Shown: piece by piece, positions 16,152 to 25,080 of the stretch
Numbering within the stretch: the stretch's first letter is position 1
How the letters are laid out: every line of letters starts with the position of its first letter
Program-made: the position numbers and the translations under genes
Assembly (NCBI GenBank): GCA_029288865.1
Contig: JARIGM010000001.1
Span: 1-36,740 of the forward strand
Reading direction: 5' to 3'
Length of the DNA stretch: 36,740 bases
Source of the DNA: Candidatus Kaiserbacteria bacterium
Lineage (GTDB): Bacteria > Patescibacteriota > Minisyncoccia > Phycocordibacterales > Phycocordibacteraceae
Notes under the pieces: generated by a model
Database searches by the model: none
What the model was told of the DNA's origin: nothing
Seen by the model: only the letters and a program-made list of their open reading frames with translations

Positions 16152-17862
16152 AAGTTCCGATCTCGTAAATCATTACATCAGGACCCAGCATAGGTAGGGT
16201 GTAAAGGAACCAGAGGAGGTGGCCATGAACATAGTCGCTCGTGTCGCCGCCAATGAACAGGCCGTGGATATTTGGTATGGCCGAGCTACCGATAAACTCC
16301 TTGATAAGGTGACGGTTCGGCAGCATTACGTCGATGGTAGTAGTGGCCCATGCATCTTCGATCAGATAGACAGGAGTGGATGAAGTCGCATGCGCGAGCG
16401 CCTCATGCACGAGCAAAGTCTGATCCGCAGCGGTAGCGTTGTGAAGTGTGAAGAGCCTGAATGGATGCGGAGCATAATGGTCGTCGGATAGAAGTACCCG
16501 ATCAGATGCGCGGAGAGAAGAAGAGCTGATTCGATCTTGCTCGGCGATCGATGCTGAAGTGCCTGAAAGACGAAGTCGATCAGAATCAGAATTGAGTATC
16601 ACGGTACTGCCAGATGGGAGTTCGGATTCTATCCACTGCTTTGCCTCGATGCGGGTATCGTTCTGAAGAAGCAAGAAATCATAGCGGATGAATACGATAC
16701 ATGAGTAGACGATAAGGATATATATGAATGTGAGTCGGGCCATCTTCTGATGTGCTGGCGGCATATTCTCGATCGCAGAATAAATCCCAAACGCAGCCAT
16801 GAGAGAAAACATTGGAAGGAGCGCCACCAGGTATCGGTCAATATTCGGTAGGAATATGTACATCGGGATCACAACGGTACCGAAGAAAAGACCGAACAGA
16901 CCGAGCAGCTTATATCGCTTCTTGTAGAGCATGAATGCGAATCCAAGAAATGCCCCCAGAAGGATTGGTGTCTCGAAATTCCAGAGCGAGTGCAGGTAGT
17001 AGAGTACGAAGTTCAACGGAGTCTTCACTGCACTCGATACGACGTGATGCGTGACTTGCGTGTTGAAAGGGTAGGGATCGATACCCAAGAATAGCGCGAC
17101 GCACAGAATGAACGGGATGCCCGCCGTAAGGCCATTTATAAGAAGCGTACGCGCAGTATTGGCGAGGTCGTCCTTCTTCCACGAGAAGTAGGTTATTATC
17201 CCAGCGATGCAAGGAACATAGAAAGGCAGATAGCTGAACCCAAATGAGCATCCAAGAGCGAGACCGCTTGCTATAAGCCAGCGTCCACGATGATTGGTGC
17301 CTTCATGGAAGGCTCTCCATACTAACCAAAGCGCGAGGATACTCGTGAATGTTCCTGGAGTCCATTGACGCGTCGCGCTTGCTATCGTGGTGCTGAGATA
17401 GCTTGTAGCGAGGAATAGCGCAGCGAAGAGGCCAACGGTCTTATTCCTGAAGAGTGACCATCCGAGCCGATAGAGCACATAGATGCTTCCTAAACTGAAG
17501 AGGATTCCGAGCGTACGACCGGTATACCAGAGTACGGAAGGGTCGAGCGTGAGCATAGCAGTAAATGCGGGGATGCCTGGCGCGCCCCAGACTATATAGG
17601 TAACTGCAAGCACGGGAAGGAATACAATCGCGTAGATAGTAGCGAGGAATGGTGGTTCATAGAGTACGGTGAAAGCTCCCGGGTGCAATACAGGGAGAAG
17701 GGTGTGGAGATGAATCATCTGCAGCGCTCCGTAAACGCTCGCCTCTTCATCGCCGATAAGGTGATAAGGAAGCCCGTAAGGAACTCCAGGTAGGCGAATG
17801 AGGAATGAGACCAGGAGAATGAGTCCGATCCACGAAAAGCTGCGCGAAAGATATCTAGGCAT
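16126..17862 (-). CDS. GT-C-type membrane glycosyltransferase (PMT/ArnT-like)
   Basis: A 578-residue integral membrane protein with about 10-12 hydrophobic segments in the first 430 residues and a soluble C-terminal domain of about 150. The first loop after segment 1 carries GDEEASVYGA (D38-E39-E40), the acidic motif of GT-C enzymes that use polyprenyl-phosphate sugars (dolichyl-phosphate-mannose mannosyltransferase and ArnT relatives). It would transfer a sugar on the outer face of the membrane. ATG 17862 is preferred over 17916 and 17880, which lie in or at the start of the divergent gene. It is the only minus-strand gene inside a long plus-strand block. The GtrA-type fusion at 33330 may supply lipid-linked sugar. 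Confidence 0.82.
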   Translation of the reverse strand: MPRYLSRSFSWIGLILLVSFLIRLPGVPYGLPYHLIGDEEASVYGALQMIHLHTLLPVLHPGAFTVLYEPPFLATIYAIVFLPVLAVTYIVWGAPGIPAFTAMLTLDPSVLWYTGRTLGILFSLGSIYVLYRLGWSLFRNKTVGLFAALFLATSYLSTTIASATRQWTPGTFTSILALWLVWRAFHEGTNHRGRWLIASGLALGCSFGFSYLPFYVPCIAGIITYFSWKKDDLANTARTLLINGLTAGIPFILCVALFLGIDPYPFNTQVTHHVVSSAVKTPLNFVLYYLHSLWNFETPILLGAFLGFAFMLYKKRYKLLGLFGLFFGTVVIPMYIFLPNIDRYLVALLPMFSLMAAFGIYSAIENMPPAHQKMARLTFIYILIVYSCIVFIRYDFLLLQNDTRIEAKQWIESELPSGSTVILNSDSDRLRLSGTSASIAEQDRISSSSLRASDRVLLSDDHYAPHPFRLFTLHNATAADQTLLVHEALAHATSSTPVYLIEDAWATTTIDVMLPNRHLIKEFIGSSAIPNIHGLFIGGDTSDYVHGHLLWFLYTLPMLGPDVMIYEIGTSTPAHGES

Positions 17863-17867
17863 ATAAT
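17862..17867 (+). promoter_or_regulatory. Consensus -10 box (TATAAT), divergent gene boundary
   Basis: A perfect TATAAT on the plus strand, 11 bases before the ATG at 17879. The divergent GT-C gene starts at 17862, so the box overlaps its start codon and the two genes share a very tight control region. Confidence 0.5.
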
Positions 17868-17878
17868 GGAAGGGTATC

Positions 17879-18943
17879 ATGAAGATCGACCTGCTTCTCC
17901 TCCCATACCGGTTCACCTTGGATTATTGGGGCCTTCGTCCATCGGCCTGTGCTAGTTATCCAGAAATCGTGTCCGCCCGCGAAGTTCCTGCAGGGAACCT
18001 GCTCATGCTGTTCTTAATGCAGCCATGGAAATCCCGCACCAGGATCCTCTGCCTTCACTGGTCGACGGAGCTTTATGGAAGCAAGTTCTGGATCAAATCT
18101 TTGTTCATGCTCGCAACTAACCTCGCAGGTCTTCTCGCATTGAAGCTTTTCAATAATGTCAGATTCGTCTGGGTACTGCATAACCGATACGCGCACGACT
18201 ACCCGCACCCGCTGATTGATCGGATAGGTCGCTCGCTTGTCGAACGATTAGCAGATGTGATCGTCGCTCAGCAGCAACAGACAGAACACGAATACAAGAC
18301 CAAGTATCCACATAAACGAATCGAATATATTCCGCACGTGAATTTTGTCGGAGCCTACGGACCTCTTGTTCCAAAGACAGATACTTTGCGAGAGGAATTC
18401 GCTCTTTCGAGCGAGGATATAGTGCTACTTTCTTTTGGCGCGATCCGTCCCTATAAGAAGATCGAATATGTAATCGACGCACTTGCTGCCTGTGCACCAG
18501 AACTTCGGAATCGGATCGCTCTTGTCGTTGCCGGAAAAGGGTCGGAGCCATATATCGACATGCTTAAGAAACGAGCGGGAGACATGGTGCGCCTTTTTGT
18601 TCGCGAAGGATTCGTACCTGATGATCAGGTTCCGATTCTCCTGAGCAGCGCTTCCTATGCAGTGTTCTTTTTCGATGAATCGGAACGCACTTCAGGAAGT
18701 CTGCTTGTGTCCCTTTCATATGGGTTGCCCGTTATTGCACGTGCGATCGCTGGCGCAGAATGCGTGGACGGCACGAATGGATATACATTCTCTGATACGA
18801 ACGGCTTGAAACAGATACTTGAGCGCTTGCCAGTAACCGTCCGTCCGGCTCCCGAAGCTGTTGCGGCATCGGTCGCTGCGTTCAGCGTTGAGGCCGTAGA
18901 ACAGGCCTATAAGGCCCTGTATGAGAGCCTTATACTGCCGTGA
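17879..18943 (+). CDS. GT4-like glycosyltransferase
   Basis: A 354-residue GT-B enzyme. The N-terminal domain is short, with LCLHWSTELYGSKFW and VWVLHNRYAHDYPHPL (the HN pair is typical of GT4 acceptor domains). The C-terminal domain has LLSFGAIRPYKKIEYVIDAL, a good match to the donor-strand/helix motif, and FFFDESERTSGSLLVSLSYG, where the E-x7-E site is replaced by a D/E-rich loop and Ser. It resembles glycosyltransferases of exopolysaccharide loci. Starts from the divergent promoter region. Confidence 0.82.
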   Translation: MKIDLLLLPYRFTLDYWGLRPSACASYPEIVSAREVPAGNLLMLFLMQPWKSRTRILCLHWSTELYGSKFWIKSLFMLATNLAGLLALKLFNNVRFVWVLHNRYAHDYPHPLIDRIGRSLVERLADVIVAQQQQTEHEYKTKYPHKRIEYIPHVNFVGAYGPLVPKTDTLREEFALSSEDIVLLSFGAIRPYKKIEYVIDALAACAPELRNRIALVVAGKGSEPYIDMLKKRAGDMVRLFVREGFVPDDQVPILLSSASYAVFFFDESERTSGSLLVSLSYGLPVIARAIAGAECVDGTNGYTFSDTNGLKQILERLPVTVRPAPEAVAASVAAFSVEAVEQAYKALYESLILP

Positions 18944-18949
18944 TATAGT
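18941..18949 (+). promoter_or_regulatory. Extended -10, leaderless type (TGA-TATAGT)
   Basis: TGA followed by TATAGT ends 6 bases before the ATG at 18956; the TGA is also the stop codon of the previous gene. No ribosome binding site is present. One of the best examples of the leaderless layout in this window. Confidence 0.65.
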
Positions 18950-18955
18950 CTGGCT

Positions 18956-19591
18956 ATGAACGTACAGCAATTTGAGGATGCGCGCTGGAAGACCTTGGAT
19001 CAGCCGATCGAATTCCGTCATCGCGCAGCCGCAGGACTTATTGAAGGCGGCAGCATGCTCGACTTGGGATGTGGGGATGGACTCTTGCTCCAGATGGTAG
19101 GAGACAAGGTCAACAAGAAAGTCGGTCTCGATATCTCTCCTGAAGCGCTGGAGAAGTGCCATGCGAAAGGCATCGAAGCGCATAGCCAATCGTTCGATGA
19201 TCCGCTTCCGTATCCCGATAACAGTTTTGAGTACGTGGTGCTCCTCGACGTGCTGGAGCACGTGTATGATCCTGCATTGCTCTTGAAGGAAGCTGCGCGT
19301 GTATCTTCGAACTATGTGATCGTAGGCGTGCCGAATTTCTCGTCGCTGCCTGCGCGCATCCAGACCTTGCTCGGACGAGTCCCGGAAAACAATCAACCGC
19401 ATAAGGGACATTTGTATTGGTTTAATGATCGCGTATTGCAACGGGTCGCGCGGGAAGCTGGCGTGAAGATCGTCGCGAAGAAGATGAATACGTTCTCGCT
19501 CGCAGCGGCATTCGGAGACTTTTGGACGAACCTATTCCCGAATGTATTTGCACTCTCGTTTGTCGTGAAGCTCCAGAAGTCTCATGGCTAG
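18956..19591 (+). CDS. MetW-like SAM-dependent methyltransferase
   Basis: A 211-residue class I methyltransferase. Motif I is MLDLGCGDGLLL (residues 34-45), with D55 region VGLDISPEAL as motif II and FEYVVLLDVLEHVYDP as motif IV. The spacing and the later VPNFSSLPARIQTLLGR / KGHLYWFN segment are characteristic of MetW-like proteins. In polysaccharide loci such enzymes may methylate sugars or lipid carriers; the MetW homoserine role is unlikely here without MetX. It overlaps the next gene by 8 bases. Confidence 0.85.
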   Translation: MNVQQFEDARWKTLDQPIEFRHRAAAGLIEGGSMLDLGCGDGLLLQMVGDKVNKKVGLDISPEALEKCHAKGIEAHSQSFDDPLPYPDNSFEYVVLLDVLEHVYDPALLLKEAARVSSNYVIVGVPNFSSLPARIQTLLGRVPENNQPHKGHLYWFNDRVLQRVAREAGVKIVAKKMNTFSLAAAFGDFWTNLFPNVFALSFVVKLQKSHG

Positions 19592-20672
19592 CACGCAGTT
19601 GCGCCTTTTCGTTGATCCTTCTTGGCATCGTGAGAATCTTTCGCCAAGTCCGCTCCTGTACCCATTTTGGGGCAACCCTCCTGCAACAAAGAAGCCCCTC
19701 TTTAAGCAGATATTCGAACGACATACGTTCGATACGAGTCTCTATTCTATCACCGAATCAATTGAAGAAGCGGACATGGTATTTCTTCCGTACGATCACA
19801 ACACCACGCTTCGAAATGCTCCGGAGCTTCTTCCGCTTTGCGAGGCCGCTGCTATGGAAGCAGGGAAGCGTCTACTCATCGATGGTATGGGAGATCTCGA
19901 ACAGCTCGTCACGATTCCGGACGCGATCGTATTGCGATACGGTGGATATCGATCTTCCTTGCACTCGAACGAGATAGTGATGCCGCTCTATACGGACGAT
20001 CTTCTCGAGGCGTACTGCGACGGTAAGCTCTTGATTCGAGAAAAGAATAGCAAGCCAGTAATCGGATTTGCGGGTTGGGCAGTAATGGGATCAGTGCAAG
20101 AACTTAAGACGGTTCTCAAGGAGTTACCGACACGGTTGCATTCGATCTTGTACCCGGAATATCGCGCATGGAAGAAGGGAATATTCTTCCGTCGTGCCGC
20201 GCTTCACATGCTTCAAAACTCTAACCGGGTGATAACTAACTTCAAGACCCGTGATTCATACTCCGGGAATACGGAAACGGCTGAAGCGGATCCGAAACTG
20301 CTTCAGAAAGAGATGGTCGAGCTGCTACTGGCAAGCGACTATGGCTTAGACGTACGCGGTGACGCAAACGCATCCATGCGACTCTTCGAGATACTTTCTC
20401 TGGGGCGTATCCCCGTCATCATTGATACTGAACGAAACTTACCGTTCAGCGATGTGCTGAACTATAACGATTTCTGTTTGGTCGTGGACTACAACGATCT
20501 GCGCCGGTTACCCGACATACTTGCAGAATTCCATGACCGCCTATCACCCGAAGCGTTTATGACTATGCAACAGAAGGCTCGTGAAGCATATATCCAGTAT
20601 TTCCGAGTGGACGCCATCATGCCGCATCTGATTCGGGAACTTCAGAAGCGTGGGGTGAGTTTTAAGAGCTAA
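19584..20672 (+). CDS. Exostosin (GT47)-like glycosyltransferase
   Basis: A 362-residue protein matching the exostosin domain family. Diagnostic stretches are ADMVFLPYDHNTTLR near residue 63, a central IGFAGWAVMG, and near the C-terminus GLDVRGDANASMRLFEILSLGRIPVIIDTE split by GDA, then LPFSDVLNYNDFCLVV. The R-x-F-E-x-x-x-x-G-x-I-P-V-I-I block is the typical donor-side signature. Exostosins are best known from eukaryotic heparan sulfate synthesis; bacterial members occur in capsule and LPS loci. No signal or transmembrane segment is visible, so it is likely cytosolic. Confidence 0.78.
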   Translation: MASTQLRLFVDPSWHRENLSPSPLLYPFWGNPPATKKPLFKQIFERHTFDTSLYSITESIEEADMVFLPYDHNTTLRNAPELLPLCEAAAMEAGKRLLIDGMGDLEQLVTIPDAIVLRYGGYRSSLHSNEIVMPLYTDDLLEAYCDGKLLIREKNSKPVIGFAGWAVMGSVQELKTVLKELPTRLHSILYPEYRAWKKGIFFRRAALHMLQNSNRVITNFKTRDSYSGNTETAEADPKLLQKEMVELLLASDYGLDVRGDANASMRLFEILSLGRIPVIIDTERNLPFSDVLNYNDFCLVVDYNDLRRLPDILAEFHDRLSPEAFMTMQQKAREAYIQYFRVDAIMPHLIRELQKRGVSFKS

Positions 20673-20677
20673 ACGGT

Positions 20678-20683
20678 TATTAT
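20678..20683 (+). promoter_or_regulatory. Leaderless-type -10 box (TATTAT)
   Basis: TATTAT begins 6 bases after the previous stop and ends 7 bases before the ATG at 20691. It overlaps the upstream ATG at 20682, which argues that 20691 is the real start. Confidence 0.6.
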
Positions 20684-20690
20684 GGAACAT

Positions 20691-21821
20691 ATGGATCAGT
20701 CCACTCTCTACTATGTGGTGAACGCGCGCATGCCGACGGAAAAAGCGCATGGGCTCCAGATCGCGAAGATGTGCGCTGCGTTTGCTGCAGGCGGCCAGAA
20801 GGTGGTCTTGCTTGTTCCCAAGCGAGGCGCTGGCTCAGCTGAGGCGATCTACGAAACCTACAAAGTCGCGCCATCTTTTGGTGTTGAATTCCTGCCAACC
20901 TTGCAGGTGCCGGTATGGGTCCCTGGATCATTCCTGCTCCAGTCCGCAGCCTTCGCTATCGCTGCGGCACACCGTCTCAATTCGCTTAAGAATGTGATTG
21001 CATACACCCGAGGTGAAAGCATCTTACTCTTCGGGCGCCTGCTCTCGAAAAAAGTGCCACTCATCTGGGAGACACATATAAAGCCAGATCGAGCATACCG
21101 ATACAAGAAAGTCGCTCAAGTGGCGCGAGCGCTCGTCACGGTCACCACGTATTACGAGAAAGAAATTCCGGGACTCTGGGAGGTGGAAGAATCGAAAGTC
21201 ATCTGCGATCCTGATGCGGTATCGCTGGAGGATTTCCAGAACCCTGAACCGAAAGCGGAGAGTCGTGCTCGGCTCGGGTTGTCTCAAGATAAGAAGGTCG
21301 CCTTGTATATCGGAAGGGTAGATGGATGGAAGGGTCTCGACATGCTTTGCGATGCTGCAGAGTTCCTAACAAACGGGGTCCAGGTCGCGATAATCGGAGG
21401 AGAACCGGACCAAGTTGCGGATCTTAGAACGAAATATCCTAAGGTCATGTTCCTCGGATACAGTCCCTACGAACAGCTCGCAAATAATCAAGCGGCCGCT
21501 GACGTGCTCGTACTCACCGGCAACCCTGCGTCGGAGATCGCACAGCACTACACCTCGCCCTTGAAGCTCTTTACGTATATGGCCTCGAATGTGCCGGTCG
21601 TCGCAGTTGACCTCCCATCGTATCGCGATATTCTTTCTGAACAGACCGCGTTCTTCTCGAAGCCGAGCGCACAAGAACTGGCACAGACCATAGAGTACGC
21701 TGTTACTCATACCGAAGAGGCGCAGATTCGTGCTGATGCGGCGCACGCACTTGTGCAACAATATTCATGGGAAGCGCGCGCTCGACGCATTCTCGATCAC
21801 ATCGCAATCACCACAACATAA
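20691..21821 (+). CDS. GT4-family glycosyltransferase
   Basis: A 376-residue GT-B enzyme. The N-terminus YYVVNARMPTEKAHGLQIAKM (split at P) contains the A-H-G-x-Q pattern of the family's acceptor loop. The donor domain has VALYIGRVDGWKGLDMLCDA and, instead of E-x7-E, PASEIAQHYTSPLKLFTYMA, which is seen in the GT4 subgroup that has S-P-L-K-L-F-E/T-Y-M. The start is placed at 20691 by the -10 box; 20682 would add three residues. The acceptor is unknown. Confidence 0.88.
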   Translation: MDQSTLYYVVNARMPTEKAHGLQIAKMCAAFAAGGQKVVLLVPKRGAGSAEAIYETYKVAPSFGVEFLPTLQVPVWVPGSFLLQSAAFAIAAAHRLNSLKNVIAYTRGESILLFGRLLSKKVPLIWETHIKPDRAYRYKKVAQVARALVTVTTYYEKEIPGLWEVEESKVICDPDAVSLEDFQNPEPKAESRARLGLSQDKKVALYIGRVDGWKGLDMLCDAAEFLTNGVQVAIIGGEPDQVADLRTKYPKVMFLGYSPYEQLANNQAAADVLVLTGNPASEIAQHYTSPLKLFTYMASNVPVVAVDLPSYRDILSEQTAFFSKPSAQELAQTIEYAVTHTEEAQIRADAAHALVQQYSWEARARRILDHIAITTT

Positions 21822-21823
21822 CC

Positions 21824-22714
21824 ATGTCTACCGAAACCATTTCACACGATCCATTGAAGGCATACGCCAAGGATGTGGCTTCCCAGGGAGGGGAAGACGG
21901 CATCATCGCACGTATCTTTGAGATAATCGGTACGGCGAATAAATATTGTCTCGAGCTTGGTGCCCTGAATGGCACGCATGATAGCAATACATGGAACCTC
22001 ATCACAAATGAAGGCTGGAATGCCTTGCTTCTCGAAGCTGATGTGACTCAGTTTGCAAAGTTGCAGGCGCTCTACAAAGACAATACCAAGGTGCAGGCAG
22101 TAAATGTATTCGTATCGTTCGAAGGTGAGACTTCGCTCGACGTGCTCTGTGCGAATGCAAATCTTCCGAAAGATTTTGACCTCTTGTCTCTGGATATCGA
22201 CGGAAATGATTATCATGTATGGGAGTCGATGACTCAGTTCACTCCTCGTGTGGTCGTGATCGAGTTCAATCAGGCGATTCCGAATTCGATTTCGTTTATC
22301 CAACCGCGTGATATGAATGTGTTCCAAGGGTCATCACTTAAGGCGGTGACTGAGCTCGCAAAAAAGAAGGGATATGAACTCGTGACCACGACTGAATCGA
22401 ATGGGTTCTTCGTCCGCAAGGAATTATTCGAGAAGTTCGGTATAACCGATAACTCACTTGATGCGTTGCATACAGATACGAGTTTTCAGACCCAGATATT
22501 CCAGCTCTACGATGGAACACTCAAGATCGAAGGTTGTAAGGAATTGATTTGGCACCATCTCCCGATCACAGAAGAAGCCATACAGGTATTGCCGAAGGCA
22601 AAGCGGAAATATTCGGCACATATCGACGCATCAGATACGGTACGCGTGCTGAAGTATCATATCCGTCGTTTGCCGGGATATGCATTAGCCCAGAAGATAA
22701 GAAAGTCACTATGA
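21824..22714 (+). CDS. FkbM-like methyltransferase-domain protein
   Basis: A 296-residue protein. The first 170 residues hold the fold: SQGGEDGIIARIFEIIG, YCLELGALNGTHDSNT (motif I region), GWNALLLEAD, then DFDLLSLDIDGNDYHVW and PRVVVIEFN. These match a class I methyltransferase-like family related to FkbM sugar O-methyltransferases. The C-terminal 120 residues are less conserved. ATG 21824 is used, two bases after the previous stop; an upstream in-frame ATG at 21767 lies in the previous gene. The gene is coupled by ATGA to the small ORF at 22711. The likely substrate is a sugar of the nascent glycan. Confidence 0.8.
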   Translation: MSTETISHDPLKAYAKDVASQGGEDGIIARIFEIIGTANKYCLELGALNGTHDSNTWNLITNEGWNALLLEADVTQFAKLQALYKDNTKVQAVNVFVSFEGETSLDVLCANANLPKDFDLLSLDIDGNDYHVWESMTQFTPRVVVIEFNQAIPNSISFIQPRDMNVFQGSSLKAVTELAKKKGYELVTTTESNGFFVRKELFEKFGITDNSLDALHTDTSFQTQIFQLYDGTLKIEGCKELIWHHLPITEEAIQVLPKAKRKYSAHIDASDTVRVLKYHIRRLPGYALAQKIRKSL

Positions 22715-22878
22715 ACACGACCCTGTGGGCGAGAAGTATTTATCCTCGTGAAGGATTCATCAAGGTAGAAATCCTCGAAGGAAAGCGAGCGATTGGTATC
22801 GACTGCCTTGCGCTTCCTTCGGTAGATGTTGCGTATTTGTTCCCCATACAGTGCCTAACGTGGGAACTCGGGAAATAG
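22711..22878 (+). CDS. Small hypothetical protein, 55 residues
   Basis: A short ORF starting MNTTLWARSIYPREGF and ending LTWELGK. It begins in an ATGA overlap with the FkbM-like gene and stops one base before the next GT start, so it fills the gap exactly with proper coupling. Two hydrophobic/charged alternating stretches (FIKVEILEGKRAIGID, VDVAYLFPIQCL) could form a small beta domain. It has no signal peptide. I recognise no family; it could also be a remnant of a larger gene. Confidence 0.5.
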   Translation: MNTTLWARSIYPREGFIKVEILEGKRAIGIDCLALPSVDVAYLFPIQCLTWELGK

Positions 22879-22879
22879 C

Positions 22880-23962
22880 ATGAAGATCGGCGTCTTGGTT
22901 GATCCATACGGAGAGGTGCACCCGAGTGGGCTCGGGAGGTGGGCACAAGAGATCGTCCGAAACCTGCTCGCTCTGGATACAGGAGATACTTATACCCTAT
23001 ATGTGAAGCATCAAGACCCGGCAAGTCCTTCACCTTTCGGCTCACGTGCCCAACTTCGTCCGCTCCAGAAGAAGACATTATGGTTTTCGGGAGGTCACCG
23101 GCTCGATAGTCGGCAAGATCTCTATCTGTTCTTGAATCCGCTCATGCCGCTCACGTTCTTTCCGAAGCGCGCTGTCGTCGTTGCGCATGATTTTGCGTAT
23201 CTGGAAATAAAATCGCACGGCATGATGCCACTGATTCGAGCGTATAGCTTATATTTCCTGCAATTGATTACCTTTTGGAAGGCGCGGAAGATCCTCTGCA
23301 TTTCAGAAGAGACTCGCCAAGCCGTGCAAAGGCATTTCAGAATTCCGAAGGATAAAACGAACGTGATCACATTGGGGCCAGTCGAACTTGGCACTCGTAC
23401 TGAGTCGGTCAATGTACCACGCGACTTCTTTTTGTTCGCAGGTGTTCTTAAAGAGCGCAAGAATGTGAAGGGAATAATCCGAGCGTTCGCGATCTTCTGT
23501 AAAGAGAATCCTGAATTCTCGAGTCATGAACTTTGTATCGCCGGACGAACTGGGGGTGAATATTATGATCAGCTCGTGAAATTGGCAGATGAACTCGGAG
23601 TGCGAGACCGAATCAGATTCCTCGGGTATGTAACGGATGGCCAGATTCTCTTCCTCTATCAAAACGCGGCAGCATTGGTGTTCCCAAGCTTCATCGAGGG
23701 ATTCGGCATGCCTGTGCTTGAAGCAATGCAATCAGGACTGCCCGTGATCACTTCTGACCGTGGAGCGCTTGCTGAGGTAGCGGGTGATGCGGCGCTTTTG
23801 GTTGATCCTGCTGATCCGGCGGCAATTGGAGCAGCGCTCACGCGAATCGCACGAGAGCCTCAATTGCGCGAACAGCTTCGTGAAGCGGGGTATTGTCGTG
23901 CCGCAGAATTCTCCTGGGAAAAGACGGCGCAGCAGGTACAGCATGCAATAAATTCTCTATGA
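22880..23962 (+). CDS. GT4-family glycosyltransferase
   Basis: A 360-residue GT-B enzyme with the acceptor loop PSGLGRWAQEIVRNL (residues 15-29), ILCISEETRQAV, donor-strand FFLFAGVLKERKNVKGIIRAF and the E-x7-E site FIEGFGMPVLEAMQSG followed by PVITSDRGALAEVAGDAALLVDP (split at G). These are very close to mannosyl-/rhamnosyltransferase-type GT4 proteins of O-antigen loci. The start follows the small ORF's stop by one base. It overlaps the next GT by 4 bases. Confidence 0.92.
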   Translation: MKIGVLVDPYGEVHPSGLGRWAQEIVRNLLALDTGDTYTLYVKHQDPASPSPFGSRAQLRPLQKKTLWFSGGHRLDSRQDLYLFLNPLMPLTFFPKRAVVVAHDFAYLEIKSHGMMPLIRAYSLYFLQLITFWKARKILCISEETRQAVQRHFRIPKDKTNVITLGPVELGTRTESVNVPRDFFLFAGVLKERKNVKGIIRAFAIFCKENPEFSSHELCIAGRTGGEYYDQLVKLADELGVRDRIRFLGYVTDGQILFLYQNAAALVFPSFIEGFGMPVLEAMQSGLPVITSDRGALAEVAGDAALLVDPADPAAIGAALTRIAREPQLREQLREAGYCRAAEFSWEKTAQQVQHAINSL

Positions 23963-25080
23963 AAATCCTTATCGTAACAGGAAGCGTTGTAGCAACTTCA
24001 GGATGGGGTCGCCATTCCAGCGCGATTGCTGAGGCGCTCCGTTCCCAAGGAGTGGAAGTTTCGGTATGTGCTGAAGAGGTCGAATCTGAAACGGCCGGAG
24101 GGCTTCCTTGCACGAAGATCGCTTCAACGAACTCATCTTTCCCAATGTGGGAGTTCTTGCACAACGTGCAGGCGGTACGTCGGGCTGCACGAACGGCAGA
24201 CCTCGTGCATGCGCTCGATGGAAAATACGGCATCTATGGCTATCTCGCGACAGTTGGTACGAAAAAGGATCTTTTTCTCAATGGCATCGGCACCTATTCA
24301 GTCGCACCGCTTTATTCTCCGTGGATGGGATGGCTGTTCCGTTGTATGTATCGGAAAGCAAAATCAATATTCTGCATCAGCGAATACACGAGATCGCAGC
24401 TCGCACAGGCCGGTGTTCCCGAAGAGAAGCTTGTCACTGTGCATTATGGAGCGCCACAGCTCAGCGAACCGTCTCAGGAAGAGTCCGCGTCATATAGAGT
24501 TCGATATGAGATAACGACAGATGCGCACCCTATCATCCTTACCGTTGGCGCGATCAAGGACCGGAAGGGGCAGCTCGAGACGCTCCGTGCTGTTAACCTC
24601 TTGCGGACGACTTATCCGAATATTCTCTACCTCCTCGCAGGGAAAGGGAACTCTTCTTCCTATATCGCAGCAGTGCGCTCGTTCATACAGGAACACACGA
24701 TGGAAGCGAATGTCCGAATAATCGAAGATGCTGACGATCGAGCGCTCGCATTCCTCTATGCAGAATGCACGATCTTCGCGCTCAACTCGAATACCGACCG
24801 GGTTACGCATCACTTCGAAGGATTCGGTGCGGTGATCGTAGAGGCATACCAGTTCGGTAAGCCAGCGGTGGGCAGTCGGGACAGCGGGATCGAAGACGCG
24901 ATCGCCGACGGAGAAAGCGGGCTCCTCACTGAACAGAGAAGTCCCGGAGATATAGCTGAAAAGATAGGAATGATCCTCAAGAGGTACGACTTCTTCTCGA
25001 AAAATGCTAGTATGCGCTATAAGGAATTCGACTGGCAGAAGACTGCTGCCGCATATATTCATGCTTACCGTAACGACTAG
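23959..25080 (+). CDS. GT4-family glycosyltransferase
   Basis: A 373-residue GT-B enzyme. The N-terminus ILIVTGSVVATSGWGRHSSA includes the SGWGRH acceptor loop. IFCISEYTRSQLA is the inter-domain helix region. The donor domain has LTVGAIKDRKGQLETLRAV and HHFEGFGAVIVEAYQFG (E-x7-E), with PAVGSRDSGIEDAI next. The start at 23959 forms ATGA with the previous stop; the ATG at 23893 lies inside the previous gene. The 3' end overlaps the deacetylase gene by 20 bases. Confidence 0.92.
   Translation: MKILIVTGSVVATSGWGRHSSAIAEALRSQGVEVSVCAEEVESETAGGLPCTKIASTNSSFPMWEFLHNVQAVRRAARTADLVHALDGKYGIYGYLATVGTKKDLFLNGIGTYSVAPLYSPWMGWLFRCMYRKAKSIFCISEYTRSQLAQAGVPEEKLVTVHYGAPQLSEPSQEESASYRVRYEITTDAHPIILTVGAIKDRKGQLETLRAVNLLRTTYPNILYLLAGKGNSSSYIAAVRSFIQEHTMEANVRIIEDADDRALAFLYAECTIFALNSNTDRVTHHFEGFGAVIVEAYQFGKPAVGSRDSGIEDAIADGESGLLTEQRSPGDIAEKIGMILKRYDFFSKNASMRYKEFDWQKTAAAYIHAYRND

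Noticed and set aside
17863-17916. Upstream starts of the GT-C membrane protein
   Set aside because: These lie at or beyond the divergent gene's start; the first membrane segment is already complete from 17862.
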